A stretch of DNA of 64,000 nucleotides. It comes from Ricordea florida. Lineage: Eukaryota; Cnidaria; Anthozoa; Corallimorpharia; Ricordeidae. The position numbers and the translations under genes are program-made. Under the pieces are notes generated by a model that saw only the letters and a list, made by a program, of their open reading frames with translations, was not told where the DNA came from and searched no databases. Location: positions 38,752,714 to 38,816,713 of the forward strand of contig OX453274.1 of NCBI GenBank assembly GCA_949710005.1, read 5' to 3'. The stretch's first letter is position 1, and each line of letters opens with the position of its first letter. Below are positions 1-11,009 of the stretch, piece after piece.

Positions 1-317
1 ACATTTCGTGCATATTAGAAATAAACTTGTGTTCTACGAGTTAATCGTCGATTTTTGTGTCATAGATAAAACTTTTGCTTAGGTACACGAAGTGCCGTAA
101 GTCGGTAAAGTAGGAAACTTCGACTTCCTTTTAAAATACCTACTGATTTAAATGCTTTTAAAATATGCAAGTCGTTGACCTAATTGCACAGCTATGTCCG
201 GTTAGTTTAGCGATACAATAAGGATCTCTAAACTCTCAGAACGGGAAAAGAAACATGAACAAGTTTGATTTGAAAGAGAAGAGACAAAATGGCGGCCACA
301 GTCGACGAGTGTGAATT
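1..317. other. Non-coding 5' edge of window
   Basis: AT-rich sequence with no recognisable coding content. An ATG in good context at 289 opens a 43-codon frame that ends at a possible GT donor near 416. It runs straight into a dispersed repeat that also occurs near 51.8 kb, so I do not call it an exon. The upstream RING-encoding exon(s) expected for the TRAF gene at 1477 are not visible here. Confidence 0.5.
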
Positions 318-853
318 TATCAAAGGCTCCTTCAAGCTACCTCATGGCCTGTGGTATAAATTATTCCATGAAGTGCTGTCTTTTCCTCAGATCATAAAAG
401 CGTTCATTCCGAATAAGGTAGTTAGTTTTGTGCACTCTTGCTACCGCTGATCGATTACTCGTCGTCCAAATTGGAGACATCGTCACTTTTAAGACTTTTC
501 TTTCCCCTCGAGCATTCTTGAACACATTTCCTGTGCGTGCGCGAGATCTTCAAAAGTGTATTTTGATCAAAGATGGAGCGAAAACCCGCCCTGACAATCT
601 TTGCGTAGGGCTGGACACAATAGACGCCATTTTGTAAGCATGTGCTGCCGTTTTGTCTCACCCCCTCCCCCCACATATGTGAACATAAAACAATTGTACG
701 ACGTTGTGGACAAAACCAAACCTAGTAGGGGAGAACCTGTTTAATTCACATTTAATGCAGATTTAATGCAAAATTTAATTGTCTAACGGGAATGGAGTGA
801 CCAATCCAACCATTACTATACCTCATGGTATGACGTACATACCATGAGGTAAA
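318..853 (+). repeat. Dispersed ~535-bp repeat, copy A
   Basis: This stretch is repeated, with moderate divergence and small indels, at about 51826-52380 inside the first intron of the SLC16-like gene. Shared landmarks in order are a GGCTCCTTC block, a CCATGAAGTGCTGTC block, a GCCATTTTGTAA block, a GTTTAATTCACATTTAATGC block and a final 33-bp palindrome (14-bp arms around ACGTA, 820-853). Sequence similarity stops just after the palindrome in both copies, so the palindrome is probably the element's end. The superfamily is unknown: there is no CTRR end typical of Helitrons and no obvious target duplication. Confidence 0.7.
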
Positions 854-1476
854 AATGTGGTCATGGAGTGTAAGAAGTTAAATATTTAAGAGACAAACTG
901 GGGGAGAGGGGGACAACGCGGAAAAGCGAGAGAAAGTAAGTTGAGTGAGTCCAACCATAACTATATATGGTCCAACTCAGTTCCCGACCTCTTCTCAACC
1001 ATTGCCGACCTCATCCCCGACTACTGCCGACCTCATCCCCGTCGATTGGCGAAGATCGGAAAATATATTTGCCTTTCCATGTAGTCACAAGTGGATCGGG
1101 AAAACCTGGGATAGTCTGTCGATGACTATAGCGAAACCACCGATTGTCTGGGATTTTCTCTGCATTTGCAAATTAACGTGTGGGAAATTTGAATCGCTAA
1201 GCCTGATTCACTTCTCTTTGGACAGTCAGGCTATCGACGGCTCTGGCGTCCTTGCAGAATTTGATGCCAATCCCTGTTATTAGAAACTTTGTCACAATAA
1301 CGTGATCCCCAGAGGTAAGGCAAGATGAGGCGAATCCTAGGTCTGATTGGCTACCCGGGCGGGTAAGACGGGCCTATCTTGCCCGTTCTGGATTAATTGC
1401 TGCTTTGTCCTGGGGAACAACATAAAATAATACAAACTGACAGCCTTATAATCCGATAATATCTTACTTTTTTCAG
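854..1476. other. Intron-like sequence upstream of TRAF exon
   Basis: No gene is recognisable. The stretch contains a short direct repetition of a GCCGACCTCATCCCCG motif near 1005-1042. It ends in a pyrimidine tract followed by AG at 1475-1476, a good splice acceptor for the coding exon that follows. A 112-codon plus-strand frame (945-1283) has no domain and is judged spurious. Confidence 0.5.
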
Positions 1477-3043
1477 ATTCTGTTCACCTTGTATTCAAAC
1501 CATACTCGACCGTGACGCCGAACCGAAATGTCCGGAAGATAACGAACTACTTAAAAACGAAGGAATATTCAAAGACAAATGCGCTCAGAAAGAAATCCTG
1601 GACTTAGAATGCGCCTGTCTAAAGAAATCTTTAGGTTGCGTATGGACTGGAAAATTTTCACAGCTGAAACCTCACGAGTCTGAATGTCCGTTTGCAGAGG
1701 TGAAATGCCTGTACGAATACCTTGGCTGCAAAACTGTTCTCTTCAGATACCAGCTAGCAAAACACATTGAGAGGGATTGCCCATTTAAAACTGTGAAATG
1801 TCCATACTGTTTCGCTGACGTACCCGAGGCAAAAATGAAGGAACACTTGATAAAATGTCTGAAATTCCCAGTGAAATGTCCCCATGGCTGCGAAAACAGT
1901 GATATTCCAAGGGGAGGTCTTAAGGAGCACGCTGAATTTTGTCCCAGCGTCACTGTGGAGTGTAGTTTACGTTCCGTAGGGTGCCAATACCAGGGCCGGC
2001 GAAGTTCCCTCGAAGGACACCTAAACTCTTCAGTAGCAGAACACTTGAGTCTTTTCAGTAAACAGATGGAAAAATTAACAACAAAAGTGAAAGACTTAGA
2101 ACTTCAACTGCAAGAATCTTGGGAGATGAACAAGGCTTACGAGACTCAGCTGTCCAAGCAAAACGAAGCGCTAGCGGTGGCCAATCAAACACTCTTGGCA
2201 CATCAGGCGAGACTTGCAGAGTTGGAAAAGCACGCTGCAACACAGTGCGATAGAGTTGACGAGTTGAGTCATGTTGTTGAAGTTAAAAATGCTAAAGAAA
2301 TAAAAGATACGAAGGCAACCATTGATGACATAGTCAACCGATTTATTTTGCAAGAGCAAAGGATGGATAGCTTGGAAGCCAAGTCAATTGAGGCAGAATT
2401 ATCAAGATGGAACGCCACAACGCCGGCAACGCAACCTCACGAGCAAAACCTGATGCAACCAACATCTCGTCTCGGTGGAGGTGATCGTCGCTTGCAACAG
2501 CTGGAACACTCGCTTACACTTCACGACATTCAACTAGCTGATCAGGACCTAAAAATTCAGATATTACAAACAACATCTCATGACGGAAGCTTTCTGTGGA
2601 AAATCGATAATTACAGCCGCAGATTTCGTGAAGCAGTCGAAGGCAAGACTATCTCACTCTACAGCCCGCCATTCTATACTGGTCGCTATGGATACAAACT
2701 TTGCGCGCGTGTGTATCTGAACGGTGACGGAATGGGTAAAGGAAATTGTATGTCGCTGTTTGTTGTGATCATGCGCGGAGAATACGACGGTTTGTTGCAA
2801 TGGCCTTTTCGGCAAAAGGTCACAATGAGGTTGTTGGATCAAGATCATGTTTTTGACGTAGTCGAAACGTTCCGACCGGATCCGAACAGCTCGAGCTTCC
2901 AACGACCACGTTCCGAGATGAACATCGCGTCGGGTTGCCCGCAATTTTGTAAGCATGCCAAGCTAAAATCACGAGGATATCTTCGGGACAACTCGATTTT
3001 TATCAAGATCATCGTCGACAGCGCTGATATACCGACCATCTAA
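1477..3043 (+). CDS. TRAF3/5-like adaptor, terminal coding exon
   Basis: Tumour necrosis factor receptor-associated factors are cytoplasmic trimeric adaptors, most with a RING E3 ligase domain, acting downstream of TNFR/TLR receptors. The exon opens at the AG acceptor 1475-1476 in phase 2 and reads through about 520 codons to TAA. The first codons encode the C-terminal half of a RING (FCSPC, then PKCP). TRAF-type zinc fingers follow to about residue 190, then a long coiled coil (about 190-365) and a C-terminal MATH/TRAF-C domain from GSFLWKIDNY (about residue 369), including a YGYKLCARVYLNGDG stretch and a GCPQFCKH loop. The domain order and the RING-to-zinc-finger linker are TRAF3/TRAF5-like. 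The N-terminal half of the RING must lie in an upstream exon outside the window. A GTG at 1700 is internal, not a start. Confidence 0.9.
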
Positions 3044-3535
3044 AAAGAGAGTACCATTTTGCACAGCTAATGCCCAAGAGATCGGTGGCTATCCTGCGGT
3101 CTCTTTTTAACGTTTATGGTTAGGTGCGTACTCAACTCTGTCCATTTCCAATCTACCCAAGAGGAAATTGTCGCCGTAAATGTGGATACGTCGACATTCT
3201 AGTACAAGCACTAGTTGTCACTGCAAATACGAACATCAACTCAGCCCAGGGAAAGAAATTTAGCTGCCTTCATGTGTGCCTAGGAAAACTTGTTCTCTTT
3301 CTTTGGCGTTTTCTTGGTGACGCTAATTGCAGCACTAATTCAAGCCAACATTACGTTGCTTCGTGCGCGCGAGTTTTTGTATTGCTAGGAGTCATTTCAT
3401 TTCACTCCCAGAATTCAACATACTTCATGCTTAATTGGTAGTTAACCCTAAATTTCGGGTGAAAAGTCAAAATTTTGGAAAAACGCGAATTAGTACCCTC
3501 AGCTTACGATTTTAGTGTAGACGGTCTTCAGAGGT
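3044..3535. other. 3' flank of TRAF gene
   Basis: No gene is seen. The segment just after the stop is probably 3' UTR, but I found no convincing AATAAA signal close by. A 105-codon frame at 3124-3441 has no recognisable domain and no splice context. Confidence 0.4.
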
Positions 3536-3543
3536 CTCAAAAG

Positions 3544-3964
3544 CCCGGGGAGGGGAGGAGGGTACCCCCATAAATTTCAGACAGGTGTGTGCCGCGAAGG
3601 GTCTTAAAACCTGAACCTATCTAAGGATGAAGCAAACGAAAATTGATATCCTATTTAAGGGCCAAACCCGAAAAATGAGACCCTATGCAAGGGAAAGACT
3701 AAAACGAAAAATATATATCTTGAACGGGTCAACTTTATTTCGTTTCTGTAAGATTACTGGAAGTTAGCCATGTAAGCATCAAACATAGTATAGCAGATAA
3801 GCTTATACAATTTAGGCACCCTATAAAGATCGCACCGGGAACACTATGCCAACATGAGCAAAGATTAAATGATGCCCTATTTGAGGATCGAGAACCTCAA
3901 AAACCATACCCTATCCCGCGGCACATACCTATCTAGCCCATATATGGGAGTACCCCCTCCCGGG
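3544..3964. mobile_element. hAT-type MITE (CCCGGGG ends), copy 1
   Basis: The element starts CCCGGGGAGGGG and ends CCCCTCCCGGG, giving G/C-rich terminal inverted repeats. Flanking octamers are CTCAAAAG (3536-3543) and CTCAGAAG (3965-3972), an 8-bp target duplication with one mismatch, as expected for the hAT superfamily. The inner ends also pair (GGGTACCCCCATA with TATGGGAGTACCCCC). A second member lies at 25376-25766 with a perfect 8-bp duplication. No transposase is encoded. Confidence 0.75.
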
Positions 3965-3972
3965 CTCAGAAG

Positions 3973-5150
3973 GTCCAGTGAGGCAAGTTACTGCACATCA
4001 CTGCTGCTGTCACAACGTGACGTCATGGCTTAATAACGTCCACTAGAAATAAATAATATAATCAGTAGCCATTTTTACCCCAAAAACAACATAACAAAGG
4101 GGGCGCACGCATGCACCCTGGGTGACCACACCAAAATAAGCAGTTGCTTATTACATGACCTATGTTCCATAGTCTGTTAACGGCGGGAAGCGAGTGTGAA
4201 CATGTGCAAGTTGCTATTGAAAGCGGTATTTCAATTCTCTTCACATTTGTTTAAACACCAGCGCTGTCAAAGCAGTTTGATCGCTGGCTTGTATATGAGT
4301 ACAAGCTTTTTGCCCCTGTTAGTGACTTAAAGTAAGCTTGTTGTTTACCACATTACCAGGTAAACTGAAAAGTAAACTCTCGCGTCTCCCTTTGCCAAAA
4401 TTTCTTTTTTAGCGTTTCCTAAGTGAAAAACAGTTACAACCGCCTTGGCCTAAGCTGTGAACATGACTAAAACTAAAGTAACAGGAAATACGTTTTTGTG
4501 CCAGGAATTACCCTGTTAAACTCTGTTTACACGAACAACGTACCTCTCAGTTCCGTATGTTAACACCACTACAAGGCAAACATTACCCAGAGAAAATGAA
4601 GAGATTTGATGGATACCAGCAGCAAACGCAGAGCTGTCAATCTACTACGCAAACAATAAACGCGGAATCAATGCATGCGCAAACAAAAGAAGAAATAGAG
4701 GTGTCTTGGGCAACGCAAGGCCTACAGGCAAAACCTGGTTTGCTGATTTTTCTTTATTTCATTTTAGCAAAGAAAGATTTCTTCCCAAAAGTAGAAGAAA
4801 AGAAGCCTGAGAAGAAACAAATTTCTCCTGCGTGAACCCAAAGCTGTTGAGAGAAATCGGTAATGTAATTATTTTTAAAAATGCTGCGTCATAACACGAA
4901 ACCGGTATATCAAGATTAAAACACTACTTGAAAAGTAAACAATCGCAAACCAGAGTTTTCTAGAAATTTTAATCAAAAGATGGCTTCTTTCAAATAAATA
5001 CCGCACAAGTACATTAAAAGGATGTACGGACTGTACGTCCAGAGGCCGCACGAGTATCTGCACTTCCTTCGTCATCGTGCAATAACCCAGCACAGGAGCT
5101 AACTCTACCGATATAAAACAAACGGCCTGTTATTCAAAATGCAACTAAAG
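3973..5150. other. Intergenic, nothing recognised
   Basis: AT-rich sequence without recognisable genes. A 92-codon frame (4557-4835) is Lys/Gln-rich, low in complexity and has no context of a real exon. Confidence 0.4.
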
Positions 5151-5151
5151 C

Positions 5152-5302
5152 CTAGGTTTAAGTGAAATTGAAAGGGATCTAAAAAGACCGATTTGTGATT
5201 AATGTCATAACACTAATTCGTTTTGAGTTTGAGTATTGACTACATTTTCAGGTGTGGTATAAACGAGATTGAAAAATTAAGTTAGAGCAGCTCAAATTCA
5301 AC
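5152..5302 (+). repeat. Host direct repeat flanking element 1, left copy
   Basis: About 150 bp, beginning GTTTAAGTGAAATTGAAAGG and continuing through ATAAACGAGATTGAAA, is repeated in the same orientation at about 21236-21386. With element 1 removed, the two copies would lie as near neighbours, so the element integrated into or beside a pre-existing tandem duplication or clustered host repeat. Confidence 0.65.
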
Positions 5303-5329
5303 TCAGACAACGGGTTTGTGAAGCTAGGT

Positions 5330-5602
5330 ACTACTATGTAAGCGTGTTTATAAGATCATTTTTAGCTTATTTTTAAAATTTGACTGGAAAATCTCTGTCC
5401 TTTTTTTAGCTTACGGTTTTTTTAGCTTATTTTTTAAATTTGATAGAAAAATCTCTGTCATTTTTTAGCTTACGGGTTATTTTAAAATTGTCAGAGATTT
5501 ATCAGAAAAATAAACAGATATTTTTTCAGATTATAAAATAAAAATGATATTTAAAATATTAGAAAAAAATAATTATAGAAAGTAATTATGGATAAATTAA
5601 AT
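5330..5602 (+). repeat. Element 1 left terminal inverted repeat
   Basis: This pairs with 20911-21180 over about 270 bp with scattered mismatches and small indels. It contains two tandem copies of a unit running from TTTTTAGCTTATTTTT through AAAATCTCTGTC to TTTTTTAGCTTACGG. The repeat reaches into the first five codons of the polymerase gene, so it supplies the promoter and start codon of both terminal genes. Confidence 0.9.
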
Positions 5603-8600
5603 GTTCATCAATTAAAGAAAATAGCCAAGGAAAATGGTGTTTTAAACACCAACTTAATGGTTAGATCTCAACTTATCGCGGCTTTGAATAATATACCGGG
5701 TTTAAGAATTAACTTGTTAGAAATACTTACTGATAGACAATTAAAAACGGTAGCAAGAGATTTTGGTATTAAAGATTATAAAAGCATGACCAGAAATCAA
5801 CTCAATGAAGTTTTAGGTAATAGATCAGAACTTATAATTGAAATCCCGCATGAAAGAAATTATGAAAAAGAAGGTGCAAAACCTAAAAGGAAAAGAAAAC
5901 TCGCACCTACTTTTATAAAACCCAAAAAACGATTAAAACAAAATTTTAATTGGGGAAATTATTCATTTAGGGTAATGGATAAAGACGAGTTTTTCAAAAA
6001 GCTTGAAGAATTAACAAATGAAAACATCATAAAAATTAATAATAATAGGAAAACTAAAATAAAAAGAAAGGTAACTATATCTGATAGTGTGAGAGATGAA
6101 TTGAAGGAAAAAACTAAAAAGAAAAGAACAATAGTCCTTAAAATATTTTCAATAATACAAAATGAAGATGATCCCCCAATTCGTAATACCGAAGGAATAA
6201 ATGGAAATATTATTAGATTAAGGAGGAATCTAAATAATGATTTGTCAGAAATAATTTATAATGAGTTGGAACCTCAAATAGAAATGGGGGTAAGAATTGT
6301 TTTCAGTTTTACTGCTTTGATTCAAAGAGGAAATGGGGAAATAGCTTATCATGTACACACATTTAGAAGTGGAGGAACTTTTAACTCCCTTTCAGAAATA
6401 AAAGATTATATAGAAAGGTGTGAGGGTGAGAGATTGAGTTTAGAAGGAGATGCTTGGATTAGAGCATATTTACCACCAGAAAAGAAAATTAATAAACCAG
6501 GTGTTAATGAGGGTGGCGTTGAGTTTAGAGAAGTACAAATAAAAGTTATTAACACTAGACAACCTTTAGTTGGGTGTGGAAGATTACCTGATGAATTACG
6601 AAAGAAAAGATGTATTTACTCTGTAGATGATAAAGACGATAATCTATGTGTATGGAGGTGTTTAGCTATTCTAATGAATATTATTGCTGGTAAACAAAAT
6701 CCTGAAAAACGAATAGAGAAACAAGCTCTAAATTTAGCTAAAACTTTTTATGGCAACAAAAAACTAAAAAAAGCAGATGTTAGATCAACAAAATTAGTTG
6801 ATTTTGAGAAAATTTCAAAAGTTTTTTCCATAAATATCCGGGCTTATGAGCAGAAAAATATAACAAATTTTAAAGTTTGGAAATTGGTGTTTGGGAAAAA
6901 TAATTTCAAAGATAATTTACCAACTTTAAATTTAGGTCTTTATAATAATCATGGTTTTTTCATTAAAAATCTTAACCTTCTTGCTGAAAACTGGGTATGC
7001 CAAGGATGTAAACAAAAATTTACCAGACACGAAGATTTAAAAAGGCATTTTACTAATGAAACATGCACAGGAGGAAAGACAAAAATATTATGCACAGGAG
7101 AAAAGATAAAACACATCAGGAATGAATCTGACAATGTTTTTTATGGGGGTAAAATCCAATTTAGTTATAAAGCGTGTAGGTGGATAGAAAACCAATCTAA
7201 AATTATAGGTAAACATATTCATCATGGGCTTTGTGGTCACGGTGGTGAAAGGTGTTATAGGGATGAAGGAGGGAATGAGATTTTGTTTGATGGATACGAG
7301 CCTGAGACAAATACTGTTTTTGAGTTTTATGGTTGCAAATGGCATGGGTGTCCGTGTTCAACAACCGACAAAATTAAATATAATGAAACTATTGAAAGAG
7401 AAAAGATGATAAAAAGCTTGGGTTATAATCTAGTATCAATTTGGGAGTGTGAAAATCCTGAATTACCCAATATATGGTTCAAAAAGAAATTTTTTCCATA
7501 TCCATATAATATTATTTTCGATTTTGAGTCAATATTACAAAAAGAAGATAAACATATTACTGATGATTTAAGTTTTACAAATATACACATTCCAGTTAGT
7601 GTTGCAATAATCGATAATTTAACATACAAACGCGTTTTTCTTTACAACCAAAACCCTGATGAGCTTATAAAAGAATTCGTTGAAAAATTGGAGGAAATAA
7701 GAAAAATCATAGTTGAAAAAGTTAAAGAAGAATACCCGCTACCTGATCAAGATTCTTTACAAAAACATGTTTTAGAAAAATATGAAGAATGGTGTAATCA
7801 AGTACCTGTTTTTGGGTTTAATAGTGGAAAATATGATATCAATTTGATTAAAAGACATTTTATAAAACACATGACCGATAAAACTAAGGAGATTTTTATT
7901 GCAAAGAAACAGAATAGGTATATGTTTTTATCAACGCCGCATTTCAAATTCTTGGATATAATGTCTTACCTTGCACCTGGAATTTCTTTTGATGGGTGGT
8001 GCAAAGCAAACAACTGTGAAGCCAAAAAACTTGTACTTCCTTATGAATTTTTGGATAGTTATGATAAGCTTTCTCACGTTGGACCGGTGAAACATGAAGA
8101 TTTTTATTCTAGTTTGAAAAAGAAAAACATTTCTCTGAAAGAATATGAAGAATATTTGATTGAATTTAAAAAGAGGGGTTGTGTTACAATGTTAGACTGG
8201 TTGAAAGAGTATAATTTAAACGATGTTATACCTTTTTTAGAAGCTTTAGAAAAAACAAGGCGTTTATATTATCCAGACGAAATTGATATATTAAAAGATG
8301 CTGTTTCCATCCCAGGTGTATCAATGAGGGCTGTTCTAAATAAATATCAAAAAATGAAGAAGAAAGGTGATCCTGAATTGTACGCCCCAGGACAATACTG
8401 TATTCATAGTTGTTGTAATAACAAGTTTTGCAAAAAATGCTACAAAATAAAGAAAGATTGTAAAATATGCGACAAAAACAAGATTTATAAATTATTGAAA
8501 ACGGGTATGGTTGGAGGCCCTAGTATTGTATTTATGAGATATGCGGAGGCAGAAAAAACAATGATTCGCTCTCATAAATATAAAAACCCGAAAAAATGTG

Positions 8601-10024
8601 TGCGAATTAAGGGGTTTGATGCAAATGGTTTATATCTATACTGTGCTGGACAAGAAATGCCATGTGGAAAAGAAGAATGCATTGAGGTTGAAAATCCATC
8701 AGATCCTAAATTTATTAAGAAGATTTGCAAAGAGATTCTTGATGGTAATCTTTTCGGATTTTGTCAAGTTGATATCTATGCCCCTGATCACCTAAAAGAA
8801 AAGTTTGAAGAGTTTTCACCGTTATTTATTGTAGATGCCGTTCCTGAATATTTAGTACCAGAGCACATGAAAGAATATCAAAAAGCGACAGGAAGAAAAC
8901 ACCTAAAAGATAATAAAAAATTATTAGGGGTTACCAAGGCAAAAAAGATATTGTTATATACACCTATGATAAAATGGTATCTTAATCATGGTTTTGAGAT
9001 TACACACATTCATAATATTTTAAAGTATGAATCGGGAAGGCCCTTTGAATGGTTTCCAAAAGAGGTGGCAGACGCAAGAAGAGATGGAGATATTGAGATT
9101 TTGTTGGAAAAACTAAGTAAAGCTTTTGAAGAAAACAAAATTGATGATGTAGTAAAAATTACTAATGAATTAAACCAATTTCCTGATATATTTAAAATTA
9201 TTAAAGATAATAAAGACATTAAAGTATTGATTGAAAAACTAAAACCAAAATATAAAGGTTGTAAAGAATTAGCGGACACGAATAAACTTAAGGGAAATTC
9301 TTTTTATGGGAAAATGATAGAAGATAAAGAAAAACATAATATTACAAGGTATACAAAGGATGAGGAAGAGGTTGAAAAAGCCTTAAGATCTGCGTTCTTT
9401 GAAGATCTTAATGAAATAAATGACACATATGAAATAGTAAAACGAAAAAGATTAATAAAAATAGACAGACCCTATCAATGCGGCATAGCGGTGTATCAGC
9501 TAGCAAAATTAAGAATGTTGGAATTCTATTACGATTTTCTAGATAAATATGTGGATAGAAAGGATTTTGAGTTAATACAAATGGATACTGATTCTAAGTA
9601 CATGTCAATTTCAGCTGAAAATTTGGATGATATTATAAAACCTGAAATGAGAAAAGAATACTTTAATGGAGGGAAAGAAAAATTCCTATCAACTTCTAAA
9701 TATCATGACAAGACTCCGGGTTTGTTCAAAAAAGAGTTTGATGGTATACGAATGATTGCACTTTCTTCAAAATGTTATTATGCGGAGGATGAGAAAGGAA
9801 AAGCAAAGTATAGTTCTAAAGGCACAATTCATAGTCAAAACGAAATAAACTGGAATGGTTACTGGGCTGCTTTAAAAGGGGCAAATGATATGGCACAAAA
9901 TACAGGATTTAGGGTTAATGATAATCAAATTGTGACATATACACAAAATAAAAAAGCATTTAATGCATATTATGATAAAAGACGGGTTTATGAGGATGGA
10001 ATTCACACAAAACCATTATATTAG
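5588..10024 (+). CDS. polB: Family B DNA polymerase (protein-primed type), element 1
   Basis: This is the replicative DNA polymerase of the element, predicted to copy linear ends by protein priming. 1478 residues. The N-terminus has two SAP-like helical repeats (about 1-85), then a basic linker. An OTU-protease-like segment follows, with NLCVWRCLA near 355 and NNHGFF near 455, then a C2H2-type finger (about 471-493) and a restriction/Vsr-like segment (FDGYEPETNTVFEFYGCKWH, about 567-586). The exonuclease motifs are DFES (about 645), FNSGKYD (about 747) and YNLND (about 876). The polymerase motifs are DANGLYLY (A, about 1012), KGNSFYGK (B, about 1236) and MDTDSKY (C, about 1332). The start lies inside the TIR. 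The stop is one base short of the convergent integrase stop. This PolB is of a different type from that of element 2. Confidence 0.95.
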   Translation: MDKLNVHQLKKIAKENGVLNTNLMVRSQLIAALNNIPGLRINLLEILTDRQLKTVARDFGIKDYKSMTRNQLNEVLGNRSELIIEIPHERNYEKEGAKPKRKRKLAPTFIKPKKRLKQNFNWGNYSFRVMDKDEFFKKLEELTNENIIKINNNRKTKIKRKVTISDSVRDELKEKTKKKRTIVLKIFSIIQNEDDPPIRNTEGINGNIIRLRRNLNNDLSEIIYNELEPQIEMGVRIVFSFTALIQRGNGEIAYHVHTFRSGGTFNSLSEIKDYIERCEGERLSLEGDAWIRAYLPPEKKINKPGVNEGGVEFREVQIKVINTRQPLVGCGRLPDELRKKRCIYSVDDKDDNLCVWRCLAILMNIIAGKQNPEKRIEKQALNLAKTFYGNKKLKKADVRSTKLVDFEKISKVFSINIRAYEQKNITNFKVWKLVFGKNNFKDNLPTLNLGLYNNHGFFIKNLNLLAENWVCQGCKQKFTRHEDLKRHFTNETCTGGKTKILCTGEKIKHIRNESDNVFYGGKIQFSYKACRWIENQSKIIGKHIHHGLCGHGGERCYRDEGGNEILFDGYEPETNTVFEFYGCKWHGCPCSTTDKIKYNETIEREKMIKSLGYNLVSIWECENPELPNIWFKKKFFPYPYNIIFDFESILQKEDKHITDDLSFTNIHIPVSVAIIDNLTYKRVFLYNQNPDELIKEFVEKLEEIRKIIVEKVKEEYPLPDQDSLQKHVLEKYEEWCNQVPVFGFNSGKYDINLIKRHFIKHMTDKTKEIFIAKKQNRYMFLSTPHFKFLDIMSYLAPGISFDGWCKANNCEAKKLVLPYEFLDSYDKLSHVGPVKHEDFYSSLKKKNISLKEYEEYLIEFKKRGCVTMLDWLKEYNLNDVIPFLEALEKTRRLYYPDEIDILKDAVSIPGVSMRAVLNKYQKMKKKGDPELYAPGQYCIHSCCNNKFCKKCYKIKKDCKICDKNKIYKLLKTGMVGGPSIVFMRYAEAEKTMIRSHKYKNPKKCVRIKGFDANGLYLYCAGQEMPCGKEECIEVENPSDPKFIKKICKEILDGNLFGFCQVDIYAPDHLKEKFEEFSPLFIVDAVPEYLVPEHMKEYQKATGRKHLKDNKKLLGVTKAKKILLYTPMIKWYLNHGFEITHIHNILKYESGRPFEWFPKEVADARRDGDIEILLEKLSKAFEENKIDDVVKITNELNQFPDIFKIIKDNKDIKVLIEKLKPKYKGCKELADTNKLKGNSFYGKMIEDKEKHNITRYTKDEEEVEKALRSAFFEDLNEINDTYEIVKRKRLIKIDRPYQCGIAVYQLAKLRMLEFYYDFLDKYVDRKDFELIQMDTDSKYMSISAENLDDIIKPEMRKEYFNGGKEKFLSTSKYHDKTPGLFKKEFDGIRMIALSSKCYYAEDEKGKAKYSSKGTIHSQNEINWNGYWAALKGANDMAQNTGFRVNDNQIVTYTQNKKAFNAYYDKRRVYEDGIHTKPLY

Positions 10025-10025
10025 A

Positions 10026-11009
10026 TCATTTCAAAACAGAATTAGGAGGTAACTCTGTATCATGCGGAATAACTTGTAACTCTTCCCTTACAAAACCTCG
10101 TCTTGGGCCATTTTGTAAAAAGTATAAAACCGGCTGATTAGGAGAAATTCTACTTCCAGAAATATAATAAACTTTTATACTCCAAATAGGATCTGTGGCT
10201 CTTCTTCTTTCACCACCTTCAAGTTCGCCAGGAGATAATAAATATCTAACCATAACCTCAATTGGTAGTCTAACCTCATCAACCCCCACCACACGTTTAT
10301 AATTTTTAGTTTCAATATCTATCTCTTTCAGTTTTATAGCTTTATCGGGTTCTTTTCCAGTTATTCTAGTTTTTGTATTATTCAAAGTTTTCAAAATATC
10401 TGGTAATCGTTTCACCCATACCCTTGATCGCCCATTACTAATCATTTCCTGCGCATATTGATGACTAAATAATCTTTCTCCCAATATTCTATTTGCATTT
10501 TCCACAAATGCTTGGGCTCTATGATTACCAGCCTCACTTCTTTGTATTCTTACATTATGGTAATTCATGAGTTTACCAACTTCACCCATAAATTCTTTTC
10601 CAGGATCAACCATTAATGTTTTAGGGTATTTCAATCTTCTAGAATATATTTTTGTAAAAGCTTCTGATATCTCTCGACTTTCTTTTGAGGTTAATGGCTC
10701 CGCATCTTTATATCTCGAGGCGATATCAACCACAACTAACGCATATTTATATGTTTTTCTTCCAACTCTATCATGCGGTAAAAATAATAAATCTGCTTGG
10801 TGAATCTGATTTGGTTTATCTAAAGTCCAATGAGGTCTAGGTATATATTTTGGAGCCGGAAGATAGATTTGCCATATTGCTTGTTTCTGTAACCATTGTT
10901 TTGCCTCATTTTCACTTACTTTCGCCTTCTCAGCTAATTTAGGAATAGCGGAATATCCTTTCCAATACCCTTCAGCCGAATAATATATTTTTGTAAAGGT
11001 AGAACTCAT
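10026..11009 (-). CDS. int: Retrovirus-like integrase (DDE, rve fold), element 1
   Basis: Catalyses integration of the linear element DNA into host chromosomes, consistent with the 5-bp target duplication. 327 residues: an N-terminal helix-turn-helix-like segment (about 20-50), then the rve core with acidic residues D73 (HQADLLFL), D135 (MVDPGKEF) and E170 (AFVENANRILGERL). A C-terminal SH3/chromo-like beta region (about 270-315) ends with a GPRRGFVREELQVIP stretch. I see no HHCC zinc finger. The gene is transcribed opposite to the capsid gene from a shared 34-bp promoter gap and converges on PolB. The element 2 copy (37404-38435) is closely similar except at its N-terminus. Confidence 0.95.
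   Translation of the reverse strand: MSSTFTKIYYSAEGYWKGYSAIPKLAEKAKVSENEAKQWLQKQAIWQIYLPAPKYIPRPHWTLDKPNQIHQADLLFLPHDRVGRKTYKYALVVVDIASRYKDAEPLTSKESREISEAFTKIYSRRLKYPKTLMVDPGKEFMGEVGKLMNYHNVRIQRSEAGNHRAQAFVENANRILGERLFSHQYAQEMISNGRSRVWVKRLPDILKTLNNTKTRITGKEPDKAIKLKEIDIETKNYKRVVGVDEVRLPIEVMVRYLLSPGELEGGERRRATDPIWSIKVYYISGSRISPNQPVLYFLQNGPRRGFVREELQVIPHDTELPPNSVLK

Noticed and set aside
289..415. First coding exon of the TRAF gene
   Set aside because: Good start context and a possible donor, but the peptide contains no RING residues needed before the exon at 1477, and most of it lies in a dispersed repeat found again at 51.8 kb.
1700..3043. TRAF protein starting at GTG 1700
   Set aside because: The same frame extends upstream to a splice acceptor at 1476 and encodes half a RING and the first zinc finger, so 1700 is internal.
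4557..4835. 92-codon open frame
   Set aside because: Low complexity, no recognised domain, no neighbours suggesting a gene.
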